A stretch of DNA of 64,000 nucleotides from Bog-756 sp963756515 (GCA_963756515.1 CAVWNV010000009.1:124001-188000), one strand, 5' to 3'. Numbered from the stretch's first letter, positions 1 to 9,312 are shown. A program made the numbers and translations. The notes: generated from the letters alone by a model not told the origin.

Positions 1-385
1 AGATGTCGGTGAAGACCAGGTCGAGCAGACGGGCCCGTTGGGCCACCGCGGCGGCCAGCGTCAGCCACTCCGTCTCCTCCACCACGAGGGGCCAGGGATC
101 GAGTGACCAGGGCTGTCGACGGCTCTGGTTGTCACGGGTGACGTTGTAGGTGGCGCCCTCGTTGCGGAGCAGTCGGGCCACCTCGGACTGCCGGGCGATG
201 AGCCCGCTGGCCCCGAGTCCGGCCATCTCGGCGGCCACGCGCCTCCACCGGTCCCGGACCCGGCCGTCCGGTCCCAGGTACTCGTCGGTCCGTCCCGGGA
301 CGGCGTGGTACTCGGGGAGCGCCAGCGCTCCTCCGGGCGGCACGTCGCCGCCCCCGAGCGGGCCGGCGGTGGTGGCCGTTGTCAC
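1..385 (-). CDS. Circularly permuted ATP-grasp protein (second copy), N-terminal part
   Basis: Partial gene that reads off the left edge; about 128 residues are visible. From GTG at 385 the frame is open and shows the family's N-terminal pattern: LLRNEGATYNV near residue 72, then a PWSLDPWPLVV block and AQRARLLDLVFTDI. The first ATP-grasp gene (1624-3186) has matching blocks (GVTFTVYEG, PWPFDIIPRVV), so this is a paralogue. An in-frame TGA 21 nt upstream limits the start. It lies 69 nt behind the alpha-E gene, probably in one operon. Family members are thought to make peptide-like ligations, but the substrate is not established. Just upstream, GTGAGCTGTTC is directly repeated. Confidence 0.8.
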   Translation of the reverse strand, partial: MTTATTAGPLGGGDVPPGGALALPEYHAVPGRTDEYLGPDGRVRDRWRRVAAEMAGLGASGLIARQSEVARLLRNEGATYNVTRDNQSRRQPWSLDPWPLVVEETEWLTLAAAVAQRARLLDLVFTDI

Positions 386-454
386 GAACAGCTCACGAAC
401 AGCTCACGGGTGGGTCACGAGGGGTTCGTCGGGGTCAACGACGGCGGGTGCCGG

Positions 455-1447
455 TCACGACGCCACCGACTCCGGCTGCCACCCGAGCTCGGTAGGGCGG
501 AAGTAGGTCTGGTCCACCTCGCGGTGGATGTCGTCCAGGGCCACCTGCACCTCGTCGAGGAACTCGCTGAGCCCACCCAGCGTCAGATGGGGGACGGCGG
601 CCGAGGCCACGATCATCGAGGCGGTGGCGCAGGCGTCGAGGGCCTCCTCGGCCCGGGCCAGCCCCTTCAACTGGGCGCGGGCCTCGGTGAGGCAGGCGCT
701 CACCGCCCGGGGAAAGCGATCGTCCTGGAGGAGGAAGCGCAGGGTCGACCCACCCTGGGGACGGGCCGGCATGGCCCGACGGTAGGGCTGGTAGGCGGCC
801 AGGGAGCGGAGCACGGCCATCCAGTGGACCACGTCGTAGGAGTCACCCCGATTGGGTCGGAGGCTGTCCGATCGCACATCGAGGACCCGCGTGGTCAGGT
901 CGGCCCGCTCGAGGTTCTGCCCGATGGTCAGGAACGACATGGCCTCGTCGCGGCTCATCGTCCCGAGCAGTACCCCGTTGATCCGCTGGCATCCGGCGAT
1001 GACACGGCGCAGCCACAGCACCCTCCCCTCGCGGGTGTCGGCCTCGGCCAGGTTGTCCGAGCAGGCCAGCCACAGGTTGTTGCACGCCTCCCAGGCCTCG
1101 CGGGGCACGACCGGACGCGCCGTGCGCAGGTTCTCTCGGGCCGAGGTCACCGAGGCCATGATGGAGGAGGGATTGTCCTCGCCGTGCAGGAGGAACTCGA
1201 TGACATCGTGTTCGGCTGCGTCCCCGGTACCGGCCCCGTCCTCTCCGTCATGGGCGGCCGAGTAGCGCTCGGCGAACTCGCTGTCGACGCCCACGATGGC
1301 CAGCAGCGGTTGCCAGCCCACGTCCTCGCCGACCGGCATGTCCACATGGGTGTCGGTGTGGACCTGGACGATCCGCGCCGTACCCTCGGCGCGCTCGAGA
1401 TACCGCCCGGCCCAGTAGACGGCTTCGGCCATTCGTGCCAGCAACAT
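455..1447 (-). CDS. Alpha-E domain protein (DUF403)
   Basis: About 330 residues, all-helical family that accompanies circularly permuted ATP-grasp proteins. Typical N-terminus MLLARMAEAVYWAGRYLERA, and the body (LVAGVDSEF-like segment, internal LRTARPVVPREAWE, WMAVLRSLAAYQPY) matches the family. Its biochemical role is unproven; it is usually discussed as a partner of the ATP-grasp ligase. ATG at 1447 is preceded by a strong ribosome site (AAGGAG, 6 nt spacing) and gives the usual length. An alternative ATG at 1627 overlaps the upstream stop as ATGA and would add a 60-residue Thr/Gln/Ser/Glu repeat, but it has no Shine-Dalgarno sequence. Confidence 0.85.
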   Translation of the reverse strand: MLLARMAEAVYWAGRYLERAEGTARIVQVHTDTHVDMPVGEDVGWQPLLAIVGVDSEFAERYSAAHDGEDGAGTGDAAEHDVIEFLLHGEDNPSSIMASVTSARENLRTARPVVPREAWEACNNLWLACSDNLAEADTREGRVLWLRRVIAGCQRINGVLLGTMSRDEAMSFLTIGQNLERADLTTRVLDVRSDSLRPNRGDSYDVVHWMAVLRSLAAYQPYRRAMPARPQGGSTLRFLLQDDRFPRAVSACLTEARAQLKGLARAEEALDACATASMIVASAAVPHLTLGGLSEFLDEVQVALDDIHREVDQTYFRPTELGWQPESVAS

Positions 1448-1510
1448 GATTGGCTCCTTGGTGGTGGTGGGCTGGGTGGTGGTCGGCGGCCCGGGTGGGG
1501 TGCCCTCCGA

Positions 1511-1582
1511 CTCGGACTCGGACTGGGACTGGGTCTGGGACCGGGACTGTGTCTGTGTCTGTGTCTGTGTCTGTGTCTGGGG
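1511..1582. repeat. Degenerate hexamer tandem array (12 units)
   Basis: Twelve consecutive 6-bp units on the plus strand: two CTCGGA, then CTGGGA/CTGGGT/CTGGGA/CCGGGA variants, then five exact CTGTGT, then CTGGGG. It fills the gap between the first ATP-grasp gene and the alpha-E gene. On the minus strand, if translated from ATG 1627, it would read as Ser-Glu, Ser-Gln and Thr-Gln dipeptides. Unit number changes would keep the frame. Confidence 0.9.
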
Positions 1583-1623
1583 AGCCGTCGGCGACATCAT
1601 CGGCGGCGTGTCGCGGGACTCGC

Positions 1624-3186
1624 TCATCGGCTCGACGCCCCGACCGTTCCCTCGGCCGCCTCGGTCGCCTCGGCCCCGGCGAGGGGGGCCGTCACCCGGG
1701 TGTCGACTACCCAGGTGTCCTTGCTTCCGCCCCCCTGGGACGAGTTGACCACCAGCGAGCCCGCCTGCCGGGCGACCCGGGTGAGTCCGCCCCGCGTGAC
1801 GTAGGCCCCTTCCGGTCCCAGTAGGACGAAGGGGCGCAGGTCGACGTGCCGGGGCGCGATCTCGCCGTCGCAGAGGGTCGGCGCGGTGGACAGGGGGATG
1901 ACCGGCTGGGCCACCCACTTCCTCGGCTCCGCCTCGATCTGCTTGGCCGCGCCGGCCAGCTCCTCTTCGGTGGCCTGGGTCCCCACCAGCACGCCGTAGC
2001 CCCCCGATTCGTTGGCCGGCTTGACCACCAGGCGCTCCAGATTGCTCAGCACGTAATGGCGGGAGTCGTCGTCGCTGCAGCGGAGGGTGGGCACGGTGGC
2101 CAGGATCGGCTCCTCGTCGAGGAAGTGGCGGATGATGTCGGGCACGTAGGAGTAGACCTTCTTGTCGTCGGCGATACCGGCCCCCGGGGCGTTGACCAGG
2201 GCCACCCGGCCGGACCGCCAGGCCCGTATGAGTCCGGGTACCCCCAGTAGCGACGTGGGCTCGAAGACCTCCGGATCCAGGTAGAGGTCGTCGATCCGGC
2301 GGTAGATCACATCGACTCGCTGGAGCCCGTCGATGGTGCGGGCGTAGACACAGTCGTCGTCGGCCACCACCAGGTCGCTTCCCTCGACCAGCTCCACTCC
2401 CAGCTGCTGGGCCAGGAAGGCATGTTCGAAGTACGCCGAATTATAGACGCCCGGGGTCAGGACCACGATGGTGGGGTCGCCGGTGGACGGTGACACCGAG
2501 GCCAGCATGCTGGCCAACCGTCCGATATAGGGGTCGACGGGCTCGATGCTGTAGTGGCGGAACATCTCGGGGAAGACGTGTTTGGCCACCATGCGGTTCT
2601 CCAGCAGGTAGGACACGCCCGAGGGGACCCGCAGGTTGTCCTCCAGCACGTAGACCGTCCCGTCGGCGTCGCGGATGAGGTCGCTGCCGCAGATGTGGGC
2701 CCAGATCCCGCCCGGAGGGTCCACGCCGACGCACTCCCGCCGGAAGTTCGGCGAACCGGCCACCAGCTCCGAGGGGACGATGCCGGCGCTCACCGATGTC
2801 TGGTCGTGGTACACGTCGTCGATGAAGAGATTGAGGGCGTTCAACCTCTGGACCAGGCCCGACTCGATGAGGTGCCACTCGTCCGAAGGCACGACCCGGG
2901 GGATGATGTCGAAGGGCCAGGGGCGATCCACCCCGGTCGTGCCCTCGTAGACGGTGAAGGTCACCCCGATGGCCCGCATCTCCCGGTCGGCGGCGTCCTG
3001 GCGCTCGGCCAGGGCATCGGGACCGAGACGGGCGAAGTGGCTCCACAGCGCGGCCGCCGAGGCCCGGGGCTCCCCGTCCGGCGCTACCAGTTCGTCGTAG
3101 AAGAGGCCCGGATCGTAGGAGGGCCATGACGTCCGTCCCGTCTCCCCGCGTGGTGCGGGCGCGGCAGCAGGGTCGTGATCGTCCAC
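1624..3186 (-). CDS. Circularly permuted type 2 ATP-grasp protein
   Basis: About 520 residues, full length for the DUF404/DUF407 family. N-terminal YDPGLFYDELVAPDG, then GVTFTVYEG, PWPFDIIPRVV, the ATP-grasp segment with RVPSGVSYLLENR, VYRRIDDLYLDP, and VKPANESGGYGVLVG (glycine-rich loop). The C-terminal part carries HVDLRPFVLLG. The family is linked with alpha-E proteins and often with Anbu and transglutaminase-like genes. The start is uncertain: GTG at 3186 or TTG at 3192 fit the family N-terminus; longer in-frame extensions to 3381 look unlike protein. First gene of a minus-strand operon, divergent from acpP. Confidence 0.85.
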   Translation of the reverse strand: MDDHDPAAAPAPRGETGRTSWPSYDPGLFYDELVAPDGEPRASAAALWSHFARLGPDALAERQDAADREMRAIGVTFTVYEGTTGVDRPWPFDIIPRVVPSDEWHLIESGLVQRLNALNLFIDDVYHDQTSVSAGIVPSELVAGSPNFRRECVGVDPPGGIWAHICGSDLIRDADGTVYVLEDNLRVPSGVSYLLENRMVAKHVFPEMFRHYSIEPVDPYIGRLASMLASVSPSTGDPTIVVLTPGVYNSAYFEHAFLAQQLGVELVEGSDLVVADDDCVYARTIDGLQRVDVIYRRIDDLYLDPEVFEPTSLLGVPGLIRAWRSGRVALVNAPGAGIADDKKVYSYVPDIIRHFLDEEPILATVPTLRCSDDDSRHYVLSNLERLVVKPANESGGYGVLVGTQATEEELAGAAKQIEAEPRKWVAQPVIPLSTAPTLCDGEIAPRHVDLRPFVLLGPEGAYVTRGGLTRVARQAGSLVVNSSQGGGSKDTWVVDTRVTAPLAGAEATEAAEGTVGASSR

Positions 3187-3398
3187 ACCCAAGTGATACG
3201 ACCACCATGGGTCAGAAGGGTTGCCACAGTGTTTCGACTCCGTGAATGTCGTGGTCCGGTATGCTCCATGCCTGGTGAGAGGCACCGGATCGATGCCTGA
3301 TCGCCAGCGGGCCCCCGCCAGGACCGGCCCGTGACTGACCCCCGTCCGATCGTCGGCACGGTGGCCAGCGAAGAGGACCACTACCCACAGGAGAAGCC

Positions 3399-3695
3399 GT
3401 GCCCGCAGAGACCCACGTAGAAGAGGGTCCGCTCGACCGAAGCCAGGTACTGGATCTCATCCGCGACCTACTGGCCGACATCCTGGAGATCGAGCCCACG
3501 GTCATCAGCGAGTCCTCGTCGTTCGCCGAGGACCTCGATGCCGACTCGCTGGCCCTGATCGAGCTGGTGGAAGGACTGGAAGAGGAGCTGGGCGAGCGTT
3601 CGGTCGGTTTCCGGATCGACGACGAGGACCTGGAGGAGCTCCGCACCGTGCGGGACGCCGTGGACTACGTCTACGCCAAACTCGGGGGGGCCTGA
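3399..3695 (+). CDS. acpP: Acyl carrier protein
   Basis: 98 residues. Carries growing acyl chains on a phosphopantetheine arm in type II fatty acid synthesis. The attachment serine sits in DLDADSLALIELVE (residues 46-59), with the acidic helix II that partners recognise. It has about 12 extra N-terminal residues and a longer loop (FRIDDEDLEELRT) than the E. coli protein. GTG start with AGGAG at 3389-3393. It heads the housekeeping block directly before rnc, as in many bacteria; fabF and plsX are not visible here. Confidence 0.92.
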   Translation: MPAETHVEEGPLDRSQVLDLIRDLLADILEIEPTVISESSSFAEDLDADSLALIELVEGLEEELGERSVGFRIDDEDLEELRTVRDAVDYVYAKLGGA

Positions 3696-3703
3696 GGCGC
3701 CCG

Positions 3704-4462
3704 ATGGCGCCCGCCACCGGCTCGGGAGCGACCCGGGGGGAGGATTGGTCGGAGGATCGCCCCGGGGCGGAGGACTGGTCGGAGGAGCGGATCGGGTACC
3801 GGTTCGGCGACCCCGGCCTGCTGGACGAGGCCATGGCCCACCGGTCGTGGTGTGCCGAGCAGCCGGGCCGGACCTCGAACGAGCGGCTCGAGTACCTGGG
3901 TGACGCGGTGCTGGGCCTGATCGTGGCCGACTACACCTACCGCAGCTATCCCCAGCTCTCGGACGGGACGATGTCCAAGGTCCGGGCCTCCGTGGTCAAC
4001 ACCCGGGTACTGGCCGAGCTGGGCCTGGAGCTGGGCGTGGCCGGTCACCTCCGACTGGGTCGGGGCGAGGACCTGTCGGGAGGGAGGGCCAAGGAGTCGA
4101 TCCTGGCCGATGCCACGGAGGCCATCTTCGGCGCCGTCTACCTCGATGGGGGCCTGGTCGAGGCCGAGCGGCTGGTCCTCTCCCTGCTCAAGGACAGAAT
4201 CTCCCTGGCCGTGGGGGAACCGGGGGAGTCGGACCACAAGAGCCGCCTCCAGGAGCTCTCCGTCCGCCTGGGCCTGGGCGTCCCGCGCTACGAAGTCGAA
4301 GGTTCCGGGCCGGATCATGCCCGCAGGTACCTGGCCACGGTGTACGTTGCTGGCCAGAGCCTCGGCATGGGGGAGGGGCGGTCCAAGAAGGACGCCGAGC
4401 AGGAGGCCGCTCAGGTCGCCTGCGGATCGTTGGAGGTTGAGAGAGGCGGAGGGAGTGCCTGA
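3704..4462 (+). CDS. rnc: Ribonuclease III
   Basis: 252 residues. Cleaves double-stranded RNA, including rRNA precursors. The signature NERLEYLGDAVLG lies at residues 59-71 and the second metal-binding helix DATEAIFGAVYLDG at 137-150, so the acidic catalytic residues are present. A C-terminal double-stranded RNA-binding domain (about 180-246) ends with the typical GRSKKDAEQEAAQVA. The first 27 residues are an acidic, Trp-containing extension (EDWSED, EDWSEE). It begins 8 nt after acpP and overlaps mutM by 8 nt. Confidence 0.95.
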   Translation: MAPATGSGATRGEDWSEDRPGAEDWSEERIGYRFGDPGLLDEAMAHRSWCAEQPGRTSNERLEYLGDAVLGLIVADYTYRSYPQLSDGTMSKVRASVVNTRVLAELGLELGVAGHLRLGRGEDLSGGRAKESILADATEAIFGAVYLDGGLVEAERLVLSLLKDRISLAVGEPGESDHKSRLQELSVRLGLGVPRYEVEGSGPDHARRYLATVYVAGQSLGMGEGRSKKDAEQEAAQVACGSLEVERGGGSA

Positions 4463-5297
4463 GCTTCCCGAGGTTGAGACCATTCGGCGCGACCTGCAGA
4501 ACGAGGTCGTGGGTCGGAAGATCAAGTCGGTCGAGGTGAGGAACGGACGAACGGTCCGCCGTCATCCGAGCGCCAAGCAGTTCCGTGCCCAGTTGGAGGG
4601 CCACACCATCAAGTCCATCAACCGGGCCGGCAAGTACCTGCTGCTGGGCCTGGAGGACGGCCAGACGCTGGTGGTCCATCTCGGGATGAGCGGTCAGCTC
4701 CAGCGGGCCAAGAGCGCCAAGCAGGCCAAGGCCCCCCACACCCACGTCGTGATCACGTTCACCCAGGGCGGTCAACTGCGCTTCGTGGACCCGCGCACCT
4801 TCGGCGAGCTCTTCGTCTCGGCCGCCCCGGCCGAGGGGGAGCGCCCACTGCCCGAGCTCGACCACCTCGGGTTCGATCCCCTCGAGGACGTGATGAGCTG
4901 GGAGAAATTCTGGGTGCTGCTGGCCTCGCACAAGAGCGGCCTGAAGGCGCTCCTGATGGACCAGGAGTTCGTGGCCGGCATCGGCAACATGTACGCCGAC
5001 GAGATCCTCTTCGCCGCCGGCCTCCGCTACGACCGCCTGTCCGACTCGCTGTCCTCCCAGGAGGTGCGTCGGCTCTACCGGGCCATGGTCGAGACCCTGG
5101 CCGAGGCGGTCAAACGACGGGGATCGACGCTGGCCGACGAGCAGTACCGCGACCTGTTCGGCGAGGTGGGTGACTACCAGGACCAGCACCAGGCCTACGA
5201 CCGCGAGGGTCAGGCCTGCCGACGGTGCCGGGCCACCATCGTGAAGGTCAAGTCCGGCGGTCGCTCCACCTACTTCTGCGATCACTGCCAGGTGTGA
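4455..5297 (+). CDS. mutM: Formamidopyrimidine-DNA glycosylase
   Basis: 280 residues. Removes oxidised purines such as 8-oxoguanine and nicks the abasic site. GTG at 4455 gives the mandatory N-terminus PELPEVETIRRDL, where Pro2 and Glu3 are catalytic; this fixes the start even though it overlaps rnc. The helix-two-turn-helix segment (QEFVAGIGNMYADEILF) is present and the C-terminus holds a four-cysteine zinc finger, CRRC then CDHC. Same strand and block as rnc and smc. Confidence 0.95.
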   Translation: MPELPEVETIRRDLQNEVVGRKIKSVEVRNGRTVRRHPSAKQFRAQLEGHTIKSINRAGKYLLLGLEDGQTLVVHLGMSGQLQRAKSAKQAKAPHTHVVITFTQGGQLRFVDPRTFGELFVSAAPAEGERPLPELDHLGFDPLEDVMSWEKFWVLLASHKSGLKALLMDQEFVAGIGNMYADEILFAAGLRYDRLSDSLSSQEVRRLYRAMVETLAEAVKRRGSTLADEQYRDLFGEVGDYQDQHQAYDREGQACRRCRATIVKVKSGGRSTYFCDHCQV

Positions 5298-5400
5298 GGC
5301 CGGGTCCGCACGGACCGACCCTGACGCCGCCCGGGTCCCACCCCGGCACGCGGCTCACCGGCCGGACGGGGGATCTCCCACAGGGGGTGGCGGCTACCGA

Positions 5401-5406
5401 TAGGGT
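5401..5406 (+). promoter_or_regulatory. Candidate -10 element of smc (TAGGGT)
   Basis: TAGGGT ends 9 nt before the GTG start of smc, implying a very short leader. No convincing -35 is visible. It matches the TAnnnT elements in front of other genes in the window. Confidence 0.45.
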
Positions 5407-5415
5407 GAGCGCGCG

Positions 5416-8400
5416 GTGTTCCTGAAGTCACTCTCCCTCCGAGGTTTCAAGTCCTTCGCTGACCCGGCGGTGCTCGAATTCGAGCCCGGGATCACCGTCG
5501 TGGTCGGTCCCAACGGGAGCGGCAAGTCCAACGTCGTCGACGCCGTGGCCTGGGTCCTCGGGGCCCAGGGACCCCGGACCGTCCGGTCGGCGAAGATGGA
5601 GGACGTCATCTTCATGGGCACGGCCAACCGCCCGGCCCTGGGCCGAGCCGAGGTCACGCTCACCATCGACAACAGTGCCGGCAAGCTGGCCACCGACCTG
5701 GCCGAGATCACCATCACCCGGACGCTGTTCCGGTCCGGTGACAGCGAGTACTCGATCAACGGCACCGCCTGCCGGCTCCTCGACATCCAGGAGCTGCTCT
5801 CGGACACCGGCGTGGGCCGCCAGCAGCACGTGATCATCAGCCAGGGCCACCTCGACGCCATCTTGGAGGCCCGGCCCGAGGATCGGCGGGCCGTCATCGA
5901 GGAGGCGGCCGGCGTGCTCAAGTACCGCCGCCGCCGCGAGCGCTCCGAGCGACGGCTGGCCTCGACCGAGGAGAACCTGGAGCGCCTCTTCGACCTGGTG
6001 CGGGAAGTCAAGCGGCAGATCCGCCCCCTCGAGCGCCAGGCCGAGGCCGCCCGCTCCTATACCGGCCTGTCCGACGAGTTGCGGGCGGTTCGCCTCTATG
6101 TGGCCGGCTCGGAGTTGCGCGCCCTCGAGGCCAGGCGGGAGGCGGGCACGAGGTCCCAGGCCGAACTGGTGGCCACCGAGTCCCACCTCCGGGACGCCCT
6201 CGACCGGCTCGACGCCGAGACGGAGCGCACGTCCGACGAGATGTCGGCGCAGCGGGAGTCCGACCTGGCCTCGGCCCTCGGTCGCACCGAGGGCATGGTC
6301 GAGCGGGCCCGTGGTCTGACCGGTGTGCTCCGCGAACGGCAGCGTTCGCTGGCCCAGGCCCTCGATGCCGCCGCCGATGCCGACGTGGTCTCGACCCTGG
6401 AGGCGGAGGGCGCCCGTCTGGCCGCCGAACTGGAGGCCACCGACGCCGACGTGGCCACGCTGACTCCGGAGCGGGAGCTCATCGACGAGGCCGAGGCCGC
6501 GGTCAACGGCGAACTGCAGGCCCATCTGGCCTCGTGGGGGGACGGGGCCGAGCTCCGCGGGGCCGAGGAGGCCGTCACCGTGGCCGAGGGGCAGTTGGCC
6601 TCCCTCGAGCACGCCCTCGAGCGCGATCGCCGGACGCTGGCCCAGCTCACGGCCCGCCTGGGCTCCACCGAGCGACGGTCCGGGCTGCTCGAGGGCGAGG
6701 ACCACGAGCTGAACGAGCGGCTGGCCGAGACGGAGCAGGCCCGCCATCACCTGCAGGCCGTCGTGGCCGAGACCGAGGCGGCCCACGGACGGGCCCTGCG
6801 ACGGTTGGAGGCGGCCGAGGAGTCCCTGCGCCAGGCCGAGCAGGAGCAGGCCCGGTCCACGGCCCGGGCCGACGCGCTGGAGCGGACCTTGGACGAGGCC
6901 CGGGGGGCGGCCGGGGCCGAGCTGCTGGCCGGCATCGACGGGGTGGTCGGCACCCTTCTCGACGTGGTCGAGGTGGACGCCGGTTGGGAGGCCGCCTTCG
7001 AGGCCGCCATCGGTGCGTCGGTGGCGGCCGTGGTGGTGTCGGGGAGCCAGCCGGCCCGGACGGCGCTGTCGAGACTCCGCCAGGGTGGGGCCACGGGGGC
7101 CGTGTTGGCCCTCACCGAGGGCGCAGATCCGCGGGCCGGAACGGAGGCGGCGTCGAGAGCCGAACCCCTCCCGCCCGGGACCGAGTCGATACGCGGCCAT
7201 GTGCGGTCGAGACACCACGGGCACGACGCTTCGGGCCTCGACGCCGTGTTGGACACCCTGCTGGCCGGGTCCTGCTGCACCCGGGGCGGCTGGTCGGAGG
7301 CCATCGATGTGGCCCTGACCCGTCCCGACCTGGTGGTGGTCACACGCGACGGTGATCGGTTCTCGCCCACCGGCTGGCGGGTCCGTGCCGCCGGGGGTGT
7401 GGTGACGGCGGTACTGGTGGAGGAGGCCCGGGCGCGGGCCGACGTGGCCGCGGTGCAGACGGCCGAGGCGGCCGAGGAGCGCGGCCTGGCCCAGGGCGAG
7501 GTCGAGTCCACCCGAGTGGCCGCCGCCGATGCCGTGAGGTCCGACGACCGCAACGAGGTGGCCCATCAGACGGCCCGGGCCGCCCACCAGCGGGTGGCCA
7601 GTGACCTGGTGGCGCTGGCGGCCGAGCTCGAGGAGGTCCGCCGGGACCACGCCGAGCTCGAGGACCGGATCGCCCGGGACCTGGCCCGGGTGGCCCGGCT
7701 GCGCGAGGAGCTTCCGGCGTTGGAGCGGGCCCGGGCCCGGGCCGGGGAGCGGGTGGCGGCGGCCCGTCAGGAACGGCAGGCCATCGACGAGCGGATCGCC
7801 GAGGCTGCGCTGCTCCGCAGTGAGTGGGAGGCCCGATCGGCCGGCCTGGTGGAGCGACGGCGGGTGCTGGCCGAGCGCCTCCAAGAGGTCGAACGCCGGC
7901 TCACCGGCCATGCCGACGAGCGCCGCGAGGCGGCCGAGCGTCGGACCGGACTCGAAGCCGACGCCACGGCGGTGGCCCGGCTGCTGGAGGTGGTGGCCCG
8001 GGCCGGCGAGCGCCTGGACGCGGCCCTGGCCGAGCTGCGTGAGCGGTACCGGCTCCAGTTGGAGGCGGTCAAGGCCGGCGGAGCCCGCCTGGAGGAGCTG
8101 CGTCGCCAGCGGGCCGCCAGCGAGCACGAGTTGGCCGCGGCCCGGGCCCGCCTGCAGAAGATCGAGTTGGACGTGGTCGAGTCCACCATCCGGCACGAGA
8201 CGGTGGTCGAGTCCCTCCGTCACGATCTGGGATGCCGGCCCGACGAGGCCCTGGACGCCCCGGCACCTGAGCTCGCCGATGACACCGACCCCGGATCACG
8301 GATCGTCGAGTTGGAGGCGGAGCTGGCCGCACTGGGCCCGGTCAACCCGCTGGCGCTCGAGGAGCTGTCGGAACTCAGCGAGCGCCACCAGTTCCTCGAG

Positions 8401-9312
8401 GCCCAGGTGGAGGACGTGCGCAACGCCCGACGCGAGCTGCACCACGTCATCCGGACCCTCGACGAGGAGATCATGCACGTTTTCGACGCGGCGTTCGCCG
8501 ACGTCAACGAGCACTTCTCGACCCTGGTCGGGTCGCTCTTCCCCGGTGGTACCGGTCGGCTCTCCCTGACCGACCCCGAGGACCTCCTCGACACCGGCGT
8601 CGAGGTGGAGGTCCGACCGGCCGGACGTAACGTGCGGCGACTCTCGCTCCTGTCGGGTGGGGAGCGGTCCCTGGTGGCCCTGGCCTTCCTGTTCGCCGTG
8701 TTCCGGAGCCGGCCGTCACCCTTCTACCTGATGGACGAGGTGGAGGCGGCCCTCGACGATGTCAACCTGCAGCGGTTCCTCGGTCTGGTCCACGAGTTCC
8801 GCGGCGAGGCCCAGCTGATCATCGTGAGCCATCAGAAGCGCACCATGGAGGCGGCCGACGCCCTCTACGGGGTGACGATGGCCCCCGGGGGGTCCTCCAA
8901 GGTGGTGAGTCAGAAGGTCGCCCGCGACCAGGGCGACCAGGGGCAGGGCGACCAGGGGCAGGGCGACCAGGGGCAGGGCGACCGCGACCAGGGCGACCAG
9001 GGGCAGGGCGACCAGGCCACCGAGGGGGATCGGAGCGACCCGGGCCCGGGCCCGGGCCATGCCGCTGCTCCGGGTACCGAGAAGCTGGCCACCGACGAGC
9101 TGGTCACGGACGATCACGACGCTGAGCCGCCGACCACCGACGAGCCGGTCGACGATGGGCCGACCGACGAGCCGGAGGTCGGGCCCTCCACGGTCCGTGG
9201 GCCGGTCGATCTCACCGAGATGGAGACGGCAGGGTCCGAGCCCCAGTCGGGGGCGTGGCTCCGTGAGCCGCAGGTGTCCAGAGTGGAGCCGGTGGGCGGC
9301 ATCGACCCGTGA
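5416..9312 (+). CDS. smc: Chromosome segregation protein SMC
   Basis: 1298 residues. ATPase that organises and helps segregate chromosomes. Walker A GPNGSGKSN is at about residues 33-41, the coiled-coil arms are Ala/Arg/Glu-rich, the hinge lies around 510-650 (GVVGTLLDVVEVDAGWEAAFEAAIGAS), and the C-terminal head has LSGGERSL and Walker B YLMDEVEAALDD. After the head, from about residue 1165, comes a non-conserved acidic tail of about 130 residues that starts with GDQGQ repeats. That tail is absent from typical SMCs of about 1170-1190 residues. scpA and scpB are not in the window. Overlaps ftsY as GTGA. Confidence 0.95.
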   Translation: MFLKSLSLRGFKSFADPAVLEFEPGITVVVGPNGSGKSNVVDAVAWVLGAQGPRTVRSAKMEDVIFMGTANRPALGRAEVTLTIDNSAGKLATDLAEITITRTLFRSGDSEYSINGTACRLLDIQELLSDTGVGRQQHVIISQGHLDAILEARPEDRRAVIEEAAGVLKYRRRRERSERRLASTEENLERLFDLVREVKRQIRPLERQAEAARSYTGLSDELRAVRLYVAGSELRALEARREAGTRSQAELVATESHLRDALDRLDAETERTSDEMSAQRESDLASALGRTEGMVERARGLTGVLRERQRSLAQALDAAADADVVSTLEAEGARLAAELEATDADVATLTPERELIDEAEAAVNGELQAHLASWGDGAELRGAEEAVTVAEGQLASLEHALERDRRTLAQLTARLGSTERRSGLLEGEDHELNERLAETEQARHHLQAVVAETEAAHGRALRRLEAAEESLRQAEQEQARSTARADALERTLDEARGAAGAELLAGIDGVVGTLLDVVEVDAGWEAAFEAAIGASVAAVVVSGSQPARTALSRLRQGGATGAVLALTEGADPRAGTEAASRAEPLPPGTESIRGHVRSRHHGHDASGLDAVLDTLLAGSCCTRGGWSEAIDVALTRPDLVVVTRDGDRFSPTGWRVRAAGGVVTAVLVEEARARADVAAVQTAEAAEERGLAQGEVESTRVAAADAVRSDDRNEVAHQTARAAHQRVASDLVALAAELEEVRRDHAELEDRIARDLARVARLREELPALERARARAGERVAAARQERQAIDERIAEAALLRSEWEARSAGLVERRRVLAERLQEVERRLTGHADERREAAERRTGLEADATAVARLLEVVARAGERLDAALAELRERYRLQLEAVKAGGARLEELRRQRAASEHELAAARARLQKIELDVVESTIRHETVVESLRHDLGCRPDEALDAPAPELADDTDPGSRIVELEAELAALGPVNPLALEELSELSERHQFLEAQVEDVRNARRELHHVIRTLDEEIMHVFDAAFADVNEHFSTLVGSLFPGGTGRLSLTDPEDLLDTGVEVEVRPAGRNVRRLSLLSGGERSLVALAFLFAVFRSRPSPFYLMDEVEAALDDVNLQRFLGLVHEFRGEAQLIIVSHQKRTMEAADALYGVTMAPGGSSKVVSQKVARDQGDQGQGDQGQGDQGQGDRDQGDQGQGDQATEGDRSDPGPGPGHAAAPGTEKLATDELVTDDHDAEPPTTDEPVDDGPTDEPEVGPSTVRGPVDLTEMETAGSEPQSGAWLREPQVSRVEPVGGIDP
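8929..9015 (+). repeat. 15-bp tandem repeats in the smc tail (GDQGQ units)
   Basis: GACCAGGGGCAGGGC-type 15-bp units repeat in frame, encoding GDQGQ three times, then GDRDQ, GDQGQ and a partial unit. They start about six residues after the conserved SMC head ends. Confidence 0.9.

Noticed and set aside
305..1804. Long plus-strand open frame of 499 codons opposite the alpha-E gene
   Set aside because: Shadow frame caused by high GC; Arg/Gly/Gly-rich, no domain, and the minus strand carries a recognisable family.
5428..8223. 931-codon minus-strand frame opposite smc
   Set aside because: Pure antisense of the SMC coiled coil; Leu/Gly-rich without domain features.
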